From Myxococcus xanthus (GTDB lineage Bacteria > Myxococcota > Myxococcia > Myxococcales > Myxococcaceae), in contig NZ_CP017174.1 in NCBI RefSeq assembly GCF_006402735.1, forward strand, positions 2,669,001 through 2,733,000: a stretch of DNA of 64,000 bases, in the 5' to 3' direction. How positions within the stretch are numbered: position 1 is the stretch's first letter; each line of letters opens with the position of its first letter. The notes below the pieces were generated by a model, which did no database searches, was not told the origin of the DNA, and was given only the letters and a program-made list of their open reading frames with translations. Positions 19,001 through 27,160 of this stretch are shown piece by piece. The translations under genes and the position numbers were made by a program.

Positions 19001-19994
19001 CGTGCGCCACGGCGGCGACACGTTGCTGTCTGCGGACACGTTGGCCCTGCGCCGCACGTGGTCCCGCGTCAGCCATGAGATGCAGAAGCTGCGCGACAAC
19101 CCGACCTGTGCGGACCAGGAGTCCGCCGCGAGGAGTGACGCGTCGGACCCGGGCCTGTCGCCGAAGCTGACCTTTGACCCGGCCCAGGACGTGGCCGCGC
19201 CCTTCATCGCGAAGGGGGCCCGTCCTCGCGTGGCCGTGCTGCGGGAGCAGGGCGTCAACAGCCAGCAGGAGATGGCCGCGGCCTTCACGCGGGCGGGCTT
19301 CGCCGCGGTGGATGTCCACATGAGCGACATCCTGTCGGGGCGGGTGTCGCTCGAAGGCTTCAAGGGCGTGCTGGCGTGCGGCGGCTTCTCCTACGGCGAC
19401 GTGCTGGGCGCGGGCGGCGGGTGGGCGAAGTCCATCCTCTTCAACCCGCGAGCGCGGGACGCCTTCGCCGCCTTCTTCGCGCGGCCGGACAGCTTTGGCC
19501 TGGGCGTGTGCAACGGCTGCCAGATGATGTCGCAGCTCAAGGACATCATCCCGGGCGCGGAGCACTTCCCCCGCTTCGTGCGCAACGCCTCCGAGCAGTA
19601 CGAGGCGCGCCTGTCCCTGGTGGAGGTGTCGAAGACGCCGTCGCTCTTCTACCAGGGCATGGAAGGCAGCCGAATGCTCATCGTCACCTCGCACGGCGAG
19701 GGCCGCGCGGAGTTCCCCAGCGCGGAGGACGCCGCCCACGTCAACGGGCAGGGGCTGGTGACGACGCGCTGGGTGGACAACCACGGGCGCGTGGCGGAGA
19801 CGTATCCCGCCAACCCCAATGGTTCGCCCCACGGCATCGCCGGTCTGACGACGCGGGATGGGCGCTTCACCATCACCATGCCGCATCCGGAGCGCGTGCA
19901 CCGCTCCGTGCAGCACTCGTGGCGGCCTCGCGAGTGGGGCGACGACGGCCCCTGGATGCGCATGTTCCGCAACGCCCGCGTCTGGTTGGGCTGA
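16086..19994 (+). CDS. purL: Phosphoribosylformylglycinamidine synthase, single-chain form
   Basis: The 1302-residue enzyme converts FGAR, glutamine and ATP to FGAM in purine synthesis. It is the long, proteobacterial-type PurL. It has an N-terminal PurS-like part, two AIR-synthase-like halves (NSEHCRHK near residue 219, [11 protein letters not shown] near 455) and a C-terminal glutaminase with the nucleophile C1142 in GVCNGCQMM. The final PHPERVHRS segment supplies the glutaminase His-Glu. Length is normal and the frame is intact. It stands alone, not in a pur operon. The insertion-sequence region begins about 50 bases after its stop. Confidence 0.96.
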   Translation: MSSMHTLRGAPALSDFRLAKLLAQCRERVPSVSSVYAEFVHLIDTPAPLSEADLATLGRLLDYGPRVATGARTGSLLLVLPRPGTISPWSSKATDIAHNCGLGERVRRMERGTAFFIAGPNGQALQDAELERLRPVLHDRMTQAVVGRLEDAAILFAGHTPRPFTTVDVLGGGRAALVTANRELGLALADDEMDYLVARFTELKRNPTDVELMMFAQANSEHCRHKIFNASWTIDGKPQERSLFQAIKNTYVQHKEGVLGAYKDNAAVIEGFEVDRFFPSPESGEWGSVREPAHIMIKVETHNHPTAISPYPGAATGAGGEIRDEGATGRGARPKAGLTGFSVSHLRIPGFEQPWEQPYGKPDRIVSALDIMVDGPLGGAAFNNEFGRPNLTGYFRSYEVQVPTPGGVEVRGYHKPIMIAGGLGNIRAPHVQKGRLQPGDKLIVLGGPAMLIGLGGGAASSMAQGASAADLDFASVQRDNAEMERRCQEVIDSCWALGDKNPIRSIHDVGAGGLSNAVPELAHDNDLGGRLELRAVPNAEPGMSPVEIWCNEAQERYVLGVAPEDLARFAALCERERAPFSVLGDATAEQTLKLGDTQFGNAPIDLPMDVLFGKAPRMHRDVTSRPVSFAPLTLDGSLAVLAERVLSHPTVADKSFLITIGDRTVSGLSNRDQMVGPWQVPVADCAVTLSTVTSTTGEAMAMGERTPLALIDAAASARMAVGEALTNIAAARIGKLSDVKLSANWMAAAGSPGEDASLYAAVHAVGMELCPALGLTIPVGKDSMSMRTVWEEGGARKAVTAPVSLIISAFAPVLDVRKSLTPQLVDVADDTRLLFIDLARGKQRLGGSVVAHVNGQVGPESPDVEDPALLRGFFAAVQALSECGSLLAYHDRSDGGLWATLCEMAFAGRCGLDVDLAPLGGDVTAALFNEELGAVVQVRASDVARVREVLAQHGLSREVHELGRPVTALQVRVRHGGDTLLSADTLALRRTWSRVSHEMQKLRDNPTCADQESAARSDASDPGLSPKLTFDPAQDVAAPFIAKGARPRVAVLREQGVNSQQEMAAAFTRAGFAAVDVHMSDILSGRVSLEGFKGVLACGGFSYGDVLGAGGGWAKSILFNPRARDAFAAFFARPDSFGLGVCNGCQMMSQLKDIIPGAEHFPRFVRNASEQYEARLSLVEVSKTPSLFYQGMEGSRMLIVTSHGEGRAEFPSAEDAAHVNGQGLVTTRWVDNHGRVAETYPANPNGSPHGIAGLTTRDGRFTITMPHPERVHRSVQHSWRPREWGDDGPWMRMFRNARVWLG

Positions 19995-20045
19995 GCGCCG
20001 GGCATACGGTTGAAATGAGACCTCCTGGCTTTCAGGGGCACCCCT

Positions 20046-20555
20046 TTAAACATCGTGCTTGACGTAATCGACGGTGCCGGCAGCGAGGACGCGTGATGTC
20101 GCGACCTGCCGGCGCACCTCGTTCCCGGGCGCGTAGCCTTTCTTCTTCTTTGGCTTCGGTCCGCGAGGATGCTTGAGGAGCATTGCCGGGTCGACGTGCT
20201 CCTCGTAGATGGCGCGCCCGTTGCGGCCCACCTCCATCCGCTGCCGCACCAGCTCGACGTAGGGCGCGACGATGCTCGCCGATACGTGCCGGACTCCGGC
20301 TCGGCTGCGCGGCATGGAGTCGGTGGTCCCCTCTTGGGCCGGTTTTGCTCCGGCGGCCTTGGCCTCCGGCTCGCTCGTGGCGCTCGCCTCGGTAGTTTCG
20401 TCATTGGCCGGTTTTGACTTGCCCCACCGGTGCGGTGGGCGGATGCCCACGCCCGCGGCCTTCAGGTAGCCACTGGCCGTCTCTCGGCGAACCCTCGTCG
20501 CGTCCTCGATGCGTCGCAGACTCCAACCCAACCGCCCTAGCACGGTGATCACGGC
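20046..20555 (-). pseudogene. IS21-family transposase (IstA) N-terminal fragment
   Basis: From 20555 the minus-strand frame reads an IstA-like helix-turn-helix start (LGRLGWSLRRIEDATRVRRET) and a linker, then VAPYVELVRQRMEVGRNGRAIYEEHV, which matches the IS21 N-terminal region. After about 20190 the similarity stops and a lysine-rich tail runs to a stop at 20046. The DDE catalytic domain is missing. I read this as a decayed fragment joined to the IS630-like fragment to its right. Confidence 0.6.
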
Positions 20556-21155
20556 GGTTGAGGAGAGTAGCCGCAGTAGGCGAACCAAGCGGCTGCATCC
20601 TGCGGCCGCACGGTCGAGAGCGCCTTGCGCATGGCCTGCAGGAGGGCCGCGTGGGTTCGCGCGCCGATGGCCCGCAGGCGCGTCTTCACCTTCAGCCAGC
20701 ACGACTCAATGGGGTTGAGGTCAGGGCTGTAGGGCGGCAGGAAGAGGAGATGGGCCTTGCGGCTGCGAACGAGCGTTTCGACTGCGGGATGGTGATGGGC
20801 GCTGAGGTTGTCCAAGACAACGACGTCGCCGGGCTTGAGGACGGGAAGTAGCCCCTCTCGGACGTAGGTCTCGAAGCGTTCGCGATTGGTGGCCCCCTCG
20901 AAGGTTAGCACGGGCCCCACCCCCTGGAGCGTCAGGTCCCCAATCATCGTGAGGACCTGTCGACGCCCCATGGGCACGTAGCCACGTGCTCGACTCCCTC
21001 GGTGAGCACGTGCATAGCGGCGAGTCATCGTGAGGGTGGCGGCGGTCTCATCGATGAAGTGGAGATGCGAAGGCTTCAGCTCGGAGGTCTTATCCAGGTA
21101 CCGCCTTCGCGCCTGGCGACTCTTCGCCAGCCGCCGCTCGGAGGCGAGGAGTGAC
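20549..21155 (-). pseudogene. IS630-family transposase C-terminal fragment
   Basis: The minus-strand frame begins mid-protein at the poly-A tract near 21156 (KSLLASERRLAK) and continues with HFIDET, VVLDNLSAHHH and LPPYSPDLNPIE. These supply the DDE aspartates and glutamate of the IS630/Tc1 superfamily. The N-terminal helix-turn-helix half is absent and the 1.66-kb element to its right abuts it. The listed ATG-start frame (21028) begins inside the catalytic domain, so this is not a full gene. Confidence 0.8.
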
Positions 21156-21162
21156 TTTTTTT

Positions 21163-21785
21163 CTACGCCGGCAAAGCTCTCCTGAGCTCCCGCTCAATCG
21201 CTGCGAGGTAGGCGTTCGGATTGGCCCGGAATCGACGGCCCAAGACTCGCGCGTGTTGCCGTCTTCGAAGGGAGGCACGCAGATTCCTCCACGCAATGAT
21301 GTCTTTGGGGGCCAGTTCCGCGCCGACAGTGGGGGCAAGTCGGGTCGCCACTGCGGCGACGACTCGCACCTGTCCGCGCACCACCAGGCCCTCACTTCCG
21401 CGGCGCCGGCCCGAGGCCCGGCGCTCGTGGTAGCGGCAACTGCCAAACAGGTGCTCCAAGTCATTGTCCGTGCGAGGCAGGCCGGGTACATCGTAGCAAT
21501 GGAAGAGGCCGGGCCAATAGCGACGCGTTTCCAGGAGGAAATGCGCCAGCGCCGCGCGGTGGGGGGAGTGGGTGCGTCGCATGGCATGCGCCAGTGCGCC
21601 GACAAGGCCGGCCATGCGCCTTTTGACGTGACAGCCTTTCTGGCCGGAGGCATTGGTGAGGATTTCGGCGACACGCTCTACCCACCGGTAGGCCACCTTC
21701 AGTGGTGGCCATATCCTCGCCGTCTGCATCAGGCCGCGCCTCAATAGCAGGCGCAGTCGCTTCAGTTCTCTGGTGCGCGCCCCCC
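21163..21785 (-). CDS. Transposase, second part, reached by a likely -1 frameshift
   Basis: Read in the -1 frame from the A5G6 run, this part of about 207 residues carries TDNDLEHLFGSCRYHERR, which supplies the catalytic glutamate missing from the first part. The stop codon TAG is formed by the first three bases of the left terminal repeat. The first ATG in this frame is at 21744, with no good ribosome site, so I favour a fusion product of about 530 residues made by programmed frameshifting, though a disabling indel would look the same. Confidence 0.65.
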
Positions 21786-22760
21786 TTTTTCTGCCCGGCG
21801 GAGACTCGCTTCAATCGCTCGCAGTCGCCGGTGCAACTCCAAACCGGAGGGCTTCAGGGGCGGGCGCCTGTCGTCCGTCAAGGCGCTGCGCACCGCGGCG
21901 CAGTAGCCGCGGACGGCCTGTGCTTGGGCGTCCTGGCGCCCTTCGACGGCGCGCTCGATAACCCGCACTCCTCGCACATGACTCTTCAGCAACTTCTTGG
22001 CGTGCCGGTCCGCGTCGTAGAGGGGGCGGGCCGCCTCACGCAGGTAGTGGAAGTGGCAGAGTTGGTGAGGCACCCCAGGCAGCGCCGAGGCCACCGCGTT
22101 GCGGATGGAGCGCTGGCCATCCGAGACGACTCCGGCAATGGGCACCGCCAGCGCCGCTTTCACCTCCAGAAGCAGCGGGGCCAACTCCGCCTCACCACTG
22201 CCCAGCAAGCTACGGGCTGCCAGCACCTCGCCGGAGAGGCAGTCGCGCACCACCCACAACACCTCATGGCCCACCTCGGGCTGCAAGCCGTCCATGGCCA
22301 GCACCACCCGGCCCTGTTGACGTGTCACCTGCTGCAGTCGCCGGCTGTCTGTCATTCGCAGTGCCAGCAGCTCATCGTACCGGTCGAGTTGGTTGGTGAC
22401 ACTGCGCTCGGAAATGGAGACGCCCCGTGCGCGAAGGACTGCATGGATTTCCGGGACGCTGCGATGCTCGTGGTAGCGCAGTGCCCCAATCAGGGCGATG
22501 ACGTCCAGGCCGAACTCATGGTCCGGCAGCGCCCACCGGCCCTCTTCTTCGGCACGCACGGGCTTCAAGTACAACGGGCAACCCTTCCGGTGGCACACTC
22601 GCACCTGCACCTTGAGGGCGACCACTGCCTCCAGCGTCACCACGTTCCGCCGTGCCCGGTAGTCCGCTGGGGCGGGCCCTCCGCACGCGGAGCACCGCCG
22701 TCGATGGTTCTCCAACCCCGCCTGCCTGCTCGCCGGTGGGTGGGCAGTCGTGCGTCCCAT
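21762..22760 (-). CDS. Transposase, first part, of the 1.66-kb element
   Basis: The 332-residue frame starts with a zinc-ribbon-like segment (CSACGG near residue 23, CHRKGC near 57) and continues into a DDE-type catalytic region. VVLAMDGLQPEVGH near 151 supplies the first aspartate, and GVVSDGQRSI followed by HQLCHFH near 235 the second. The glutamate is missing and lies in the next frame. The frame ends just after a run of A5G6 (complement of 21780-21790), where a -1 slip would join it to the following frame. It resembles MULE/ISNCY-like transposases. Confidence 0.7.
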   Translation of the reverse strand: MGRTTAHPPASRQAGLENHRRRCSACGGPAPADYRARRNVVTLEAVVALKVQVRVCHRKGCPLYLKPVRAEEEGRWALPDHEFGLDVIALIGALRYHEHRSVPEIHAVLRARGVSISERSVTNQLDRYDELLALRMTDSRRLQQVTRQQGRVVLAMDGLQPEVGHEVLWVVRDCLSGEVLAARSLLGSGEAELAPLLLEVKAALAVPIAGVVSDGQRSIRNAVASALPGVPHQLCHFHYLREAARPLYDADRHAKKLLKSHVRGVRVIERAVEGRQDAQAQAVRGYCAAVRSALTDDRRPPLKPSGLELHRRLRAIEASLRRAEKGGRAPEN

Positions 22761-22825
22761 GGTGCCACCTCCCTATGGAAGCAACACCGAGGAGGGCAGG
22801 AGGTATTTGCCGGCGTAGTTTTTTT

Positions 22826-23109
22826 AGGATGTCGCGCTCCTCGCGCAGCACCCGCACCTCGCGCCGCAGCCGCTCGAGTTCGGCTCGCTCCTCCGAGGCG
22901 GCACTGCTCGCCCTGGGTGCTGGCCTGCTCTCGCCGTTGCTGCTGGGGGCGCCACTGCAGCTCTCCTCCAACTGCTTCTTCCAGTTGCGGATGCTCTGCT
23001 CGGTGCAACCGAATTCTCTTGCGAGACTCTTGCCGGACCGGCCGGCCTTCAGCAGCTCGACGACCCGCTCACGGAACTCCGGCGGGTATGGGGGGCGTGA
23101 CTTCGGCAT
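22826..23109 (-). pseudogene. IS3-family orfA, truncated at its frameshift window
   Basis: The ATG at 23109 opens a typical IS3 OrfA: PPEFRERVVELLKAGRS helix-turn-helix start, FGCTEQSIRNWKKQLEE recognition helix and a leucine-zipper-like tail (ELERLRREVRVLREERDILKK). Coding for the family stops exactly at the AAAAAAA run where IS3 elements normally shift to orfB; there the 1.66-kb element begins. No orfB remains on the other side. The upstream terminal sequence of this IS3 lies near 23130-23160. Confidence 0.75.
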
Positions 23110-23160
23110 CGTGGAACCCTTTTCGCACAGCGGGGGGGACTCCACGAAACCGGGGCAACT

Positions 23161-23662
23161 TCACATCTCAATCCGAAGGTGGGACGCGACGGGTGCCTGC
23201 CCGGCCAGCGCCGGGTGGTGCTCACGCCAGACAACAACAAGAAGCGATACCTAGCCGGCGCCCTGGACTCGAAGACGGGCCGCCTCACCTGGGTGGACGG
23301 CAAGTCGAAGGCCAGCTCACTCTTCATCCAACTGCTTTGGCGCATCGCCGGTGAGTACCGCGGCGCCCCACGAATCCACCTCATCCTGGACAACGCCTCC
23401 ATCCACAGCAGCCAGAAGACGAGAAAGGCGCTCGAGCAACTCGGTGGCCGGGGTTGTCCTCCACTTCCTGCCGCCTTACTGCCCGGACGCCAATCGCATT
23501 GAGCGCGCTTGGCTGGACCTCCACGCCAACGTCACTCGCAACCATCGCTGCCGCACCCTCCTGAAGCTCATGCGGCGCGTTCATGCCTACCTGCACGCTC
23601 GTAACGCCCAGCGGCGTGCCAGTCCTATCCTCCGCAAGGTCCATCTGCGGCGTGCCGCCTGA
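23161..23662 (+). pseudogene. IS630-like transposase fragment with a +1 frameshift
   Basis: The first frame reads HLNPKVGRDGCLPGQ, NKKRYLAGAL and LILDNASIHSS. After an extra G in the run near 23449-23453 the protein continues in another frame as VVLHFLPPYCPDANRIERAW. Deleting one G rejoins them into a normal IS630-type catalytic domain. The N-terminal part is missing; the fragment starts where the IS3 end stops. It is on the opposite strand from its neighbours, so it is a separate relic. Confidence 0.75.
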
Positions 23663-24187
23663 GCGCGTGCGAGATTCATGATCGGGCGTTTAGGGCGATG
23701 ACCCGCTGCTTCTTCTCGTCGCTCAAGACGTTGCCCATCCCCCGGTGGGTGACCACTGAGGGGCAGCAGCCGTCTCCTACCTCGCTGCACCAGTCCGCAC
23801 GTACTCTCACCCTCAACGGGCCACCATCTGGCTCGTTCGCTGGGCGAATTGGTTAATCATAAAGACGCCGGGAAATCGATAACATTACAGGTCTATTTCC
23901 CGGAAGGAAAAGCCGGGGACCGCACTCCGGCAGTCCTCCTGTTGAAGTGTCATTTAGGGAACAGGAACCGGGTTGTAGGTATACATAGAGACGCTGAGGC
24001 GGGTTCGATCATTACATAGGGATTTCCATGTCAGGTTGAAGTTCAGGAATGGCATTCGGCGGGCCTTCAGGGGTTGTTATTGCCATGGGAAATGGGTATT
24101 TCACGGATTGGGACGGGGTAGTGCGACGGGGTAGCGATTCAAGCTGATGTGCGTACGAACGGCCTCCCGGGCCGTGTGGGTCTGGCC
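23663..24187. other. Non-coding, less GC-rich gap at the island border, with an inverted repeat
   Basis: About 500 bases without a convincing gene. From about 23,850 to 24,060 the DNA is visibly richer in A and T than anything else in the window, a sign of foreign origin. CCGGGAAAT (23868-23876) and ATTTCCCGG (23895-23903) form a perfect 9-bp inverted repeat with an 18-base loop, about 280 bases before the next gene. It could be a regulatory site or a relic of an element end. No tRNA gene or integrase is visible here. Confidence 0.5.
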
Positions 24188-24751
24188 ATGAGCGTCGAGG
24201 AGCATCCAGGGCGTTATTCCGGCGCTCCCCGGTCTGAGAAGGCCGAGGAGCTTGCGCGCTTTTATGCGGAGCATCGGACATGGAGCTACCAGTTGGCCCG
24301 CCAATTCGGCGGTGGTGTGTTCGACGAGGAGGATCTCGTCTCCGAACTCTGGACGCGTGTCGCCCAACACCTCTCGTGGTGGGCCTATGAGCCGACAGTC
24401 GCGCGCGCCTGGATGAGCGCCACCTTAAAAAATCTGGTCGTAGATCTGAGTCGGCTGCGTCGCCGGGAGGAGGAGATCAAGAAGGCAGAGCTCTTCTACG
24501 CCGTTGGCACTGACGAGCTGGCGCAGGATGAGTACCGGGAGGCGGCCGCCCGTGTGCTCGACCAGCTCTCGCCAGAAGAGCTGGAGCTACTCCTAGATGA
24601 CGGCCGGACGTCGTCAAGCTCGCCACCCCTAGAGCCGCGAAAGGCGAACGCCCGACGGGTAAGGCGCCACCGGCTCCGTCGGAAGCTACGTGAGGCTTTG
24701 GATGGGGTCGGGTTGCCGCGTTCCGAGGATGAGGGGCGCAATGGACATTGA
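24188..24751 (+). CDS. ECF-type sigma-factor-like protein
   Basis: The product (187 residues from the ATG at 24188; a GTG at 24149 would add 13) resembles sigma-70 region 2: FYAEHRTWSYQLARQF, DEEDLVSELWTRVAQHL, then a WMSATLKNLVVDLSRLRRREE helix typical of region 2.3-2.4. A short region-4-like part follows (VLDQLSPEEL and an arginine-rich helix), but it is weaker than usual. Its end overlaps the next start by 11 bases, so the two are coupled. It is the first gene of the apparent five-gene operon. It may regulate that operon or be a component; the sequence cannot say which. Confidence 0.65.
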   Translation: MSVEEHPGRYSGAPRSEKAEELARFYAEHRTWSYQLARQFGGGVFDEEDLVSELWTRVAQHLSWWAYEPTVARAWMSATLKNLVVDLSRLRRREEEIKKAELFYAVGTDELAQDEYREAAARVLDQLSPEELELLLDDGRTSSSSPPLEPRKANARRVRRHRLRRKLREALDGVGLPRSEDEGRNGH

Positions 24752-25265
24752 GGCCACTGAACTGCTCATCCTCATGAAGCAACTGGCCAAGCTAGGGGTG
24801 CACGAGGGGCTGCTACCGGTCAGTTTGTTGTTGATCTATCGCCGGCTGCCCGCTGTCGTGCAGGCGGCCATCATCAAACGCTGTGGGTTGACCTCCCTTG
24901 CATTTGGCGTGATAGGGTTCGTGGCAACGAGTCTGTTTCCGGAATTACAAGCCCTTGGCTCGACTTGTGGGATCGGGGGGGGGATGGTCCTCGGTGCCGT
25001 CGTCGAGCGGCTTTGGGAGCCGCTTCACTTCCGTTTGGGCTTGACGGAGACGGATCGGCTTGAGAGGCGGGGCGTGATTACGGCCAAGCGAGCAAAGGAG
25101 ATCCGGTCTCGTCTAGTGGAAAAGCACTTTGAGGAAGAGGAGCCTGTCCGCGTAGATGCGGGTCCTCTGGTCCTGCGGCAACAACTCCCTCCTTCGCTCC
25201 AGAACAACGGCAGCCAGATCATGCCTGACGGGCACAAGTTGCCCAGAAGTTCGGGAATCAACTGA
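24741..25265 (+). CDS. Small membrane protein of the DISARM-like operon
   Basis: The 174-residue protein has two probable membrane segments (LTSLAFGVIGFVATSLF near residues 50-66 and a glycine-rich GIGGGMVLGAVV near 76-87). A cytoplasmic, charged C-terminal half follows (KRAKEIRSRLVEKHFEEEE). No family recognised. The ATG at 24741 follows GAGGGG and overlaps the sigma-like gene. The helicase gene starts 43 bases downstream. A sigma-like protein coupled to a membrane protein recalls sigma/anti-sigma pairs, but I see no anti-sigma zinc motif. Confidence 0.55.
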   Translation: MDIEATELLILMKQLAKLGVHEGLLPVSLLLIYRRLPAVVQAAIIKRCGLTSLAFGVIGFVATSLFPELQALGSTCGIGGGMVLGAVVERLWEPLHFRLGLTETDRLERRGVITAKRAKEIRSRLVEKHFEEEEPVRVDAGPLVLRQQLPPSLQNNGSQIMPDGHKLPRSSGIN

Positions 25266-25308
25266 TTTTCAGATGCTATTTTCCACCTCCATGTAACAGG
25301 AGCGGATT

Positions 25309-27156
25309 GTGCAGCACGCCCAGTTGGACGGACATCAGCAATCCATCGTCGGCGCTCCCCTGAGCGCCAGACTCATCGTGGAGGCCGGCCCTGGCTGCGG
25401 GAAGACCCGGGTGGCCTGCGCGCGTGTTGCCGGGTTGTTGAGCAAGGGGGAGGTGCCAGACCGCATCCTCCTGCTGAGCTTCACCCGGACCGCCGTGCAC
25501 GAGATGCGCAACCGCATCGCCCAGATCGTGGGGGCCGGTGTCAACGCACTGCGCGGCGTGGAGATCCGGACGATCGACTCCTTCGCCTGGCGTATTACCG
25601 CAGGTGTCCAGGAGGTCACGATCAACTCCTATGAGGACAGCATCCAGGCCGCGTGCTCTGCCCTCGCGCATCCGGATGACGAACTCCGCAGCTACCTCAA
25701 CCGATTCAACCACGTCCTGGTGGATGAGGCCCAGGACTTGGTGGGCCCTCGCGCGGCACTCATCCTCACGTTCCTCAACGCCCTGCGGCAGGAGGCGGGC
25801 TGGACGGTGTTCCTGGATCCTGCGCAGTCCATCTACGGCTGGTCCAACGATTCCGGTGAAAGCGGCCCAGGCGAGGGATTTTTCTCCAAACTCGACCAGC
25901 TTAAGGGCGTCGTCCAGCGCATACCGCTGACCCGCATCTATCGGACTGATCGTCCTCAGCTCATCGAGCTGCTCTCGAAGACCCGGTCCATCGCTCTCGA
26001 TGTTCCTTCGGGCAGTCGCCTCGAGCAGATGCAGGCCGAGCTCGAGAGCCGCGCGGCACCCGAGCAGCACAACCCCAGCGACATGGTCGACCTGGTCAAA
26101 TCGCTTGGTCGGGAAGCAGATGATTCGTTGCTGCTCTTCCGCTGGCGGGTGGACGCCCTCATGGCGGCGTCCTACCTCACCGGCGCAGGCATCGCGTACC
26201 GGCTGCGCCTGGGCGGAATGCCTCGGGTCGCAGCGCCGTGGATCGCGCTGGTCGCCAATGCGCTCGCCCGCGCACGGGCCCGGATGTCGGGCGTGAGCCA
26301 CGAGGAGTTCGACCGGGCCTGGGCTTCCGAGTGCATGCCGCGATGGTTGGCTTCAGGCTGGACGGCGGACTCGGCCTGGGAGTTGCTGAGGCGGATCGGG
26401 CCCTCGGGAAAGCTCTACGTGGACTTCAACATGGTGGCGGACCGGCTCGCGGTGGCCGTCCTCCCGGATGAGGCGTTCGTCAAGGACATCGGACCTGGTG
26501 GCCCCATCATCGGCACCGTCCATGGCTCCAAGGGGCGTGAGGCACGCCATGTGTTCTTCTGTCTCCCCCCCAGGCCCCGCGATTGCGAGAGCGACAGCGA
26601 GGCCGATGAGGAGGCGCGTGTCCTCTATGTCGCGGTGAGCCGGGCGACCCAACAGGTCCGCGTCCTGCGTGGTGCCGAGCTGGGGCGCGCCTACCATGAG
26701 CACCGCCCCTGGAGAAACGTCCACAGTGGGCTTCAGGTCGAGCTCGGGCGCGAGGGGGATGTTGATCCGGTGTGGCCCCTCTGCATGGAGGATGGCGAGG
26801 AGGCAGAGGCGCAACAGGGAGCGTTGGCCAACTTTGATGGACAGGTCCGCACCGCCCATATCCAAACGGAGGGCCGCGGCAGTTGGACTCGTCGCATCAT
26901 CCTGGACGGGGAGGAGCGCAAATTGCTCGGTACCCTTAGCAAGAGATGTCTTGAGGAACTCGGGGGGATCATGAAACTGCAGCGTGCTCGAGGAGCCCCG
27001 CTCCGGGTCGGTTTCCTCTCGTGGATCGATGTCACGACGGTCGCGATGCACGCGGACGACTCTCGCCTCTCCAGACTCGGATTCCCCTGGAACGAGACCC
27101 GCCTGTGGCTCGCGCCCGTGATCGCGGGAATGGGCTACATCAAGAAGTATTGGTGA
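25309..27156 (+). CDS. UvrD/Rep-type superfamily 1 helicase
   Basis: The 615-residue protein has the SF1A motifs in order: Walker A AGPGCGKT (26-33), LLLSFTRTAV (motif Ia), VDEAQDL (138-144), FLDPAQSIYGW (168-178), GTVHGSKGREARHVFF (402-417) and LYVAVSRAT (439-447). A C-terminal part of about 160 residues has no recognisable domain and no nuclease motif. It is shorter than housekeeping UvrD (about 720 residues). The GTG start follows AGGAG. Only four bases separate it from the DrmA-like gene, so it probably works with it on DNA. Confidence 0.85.
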   Translation: MQHAQLDGHQQSIVGAPLSARLIVEAGPGCGKTRVACARVAGLLSKGEVPDRILLLSFTRTAVHEMRNRIAQIVGAGVNALRGVEIRTIDSFAWRITAGVQEVTINSYEDSIQAACSALAHPDDELRSYLNRFNHVLVDEAQDLVGPRAALILTFLNALRQEAGWTVFLDPAQSIYGWSNDSGESGPGEGFFSKLDQLKGVVQRIPLTRIYRTDRPQLIELLSKTRSIALDVPSGSRLEQMQAELESRAAPEQHNPSDMVDLVKSLGREADDSLLLFRWRVDALMAASYLTGAGIAYRLRLGGMPRVAAPWIALVANALARARARMSGVSHEEFDRAWASECMPRWLASGWTADSAWELLRRIGPSGKLYVDFNMVADRLAVAVLPDEAFVKDIGPGGPIIGTVHGSKGREARHVFFCLPPRPRDCESDSEADEEARVLYVAVSRATQQVRVLRGAELGRAYHEHRPWRNVHSGLQVELGREGDVDPVWPLCMEDGEEAEAQQGALANFDGQVRTAHIQTEGRGSWTRRIILDGEERKLLGTLSKRCLEELGGIMKLQRARGAPLRVGFLSWIDVTTVAMHADDSRLSRLGFPWNETRLWLAPVIAGMGYIKKYW

Positions 27157-27160
27157 CGAC

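Larger units (their letters stand above)
21163..22818 (-). mobile_element. 1.66-kb insertion sequence with terminal inverted repeats, flanked by T7 tracts
   Basis: The ends are inverted repeats: CTACGCCGGCAAA at 21163-21175 and its exact complement at 22806-22818, with a further CTCCTG match three bases inward. Each end is bordered outside by seven T residues (21156-21162 and 22819-22825), consistent with a target duplication or a preference for T/A tracts. It carries one transposase split over two frames. The left flank is an IS630-like gene and the right flank an IS3 orfA, so the two sides do not rejoin into one gene. Family not identified with confidence. Confidence 0.75.
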
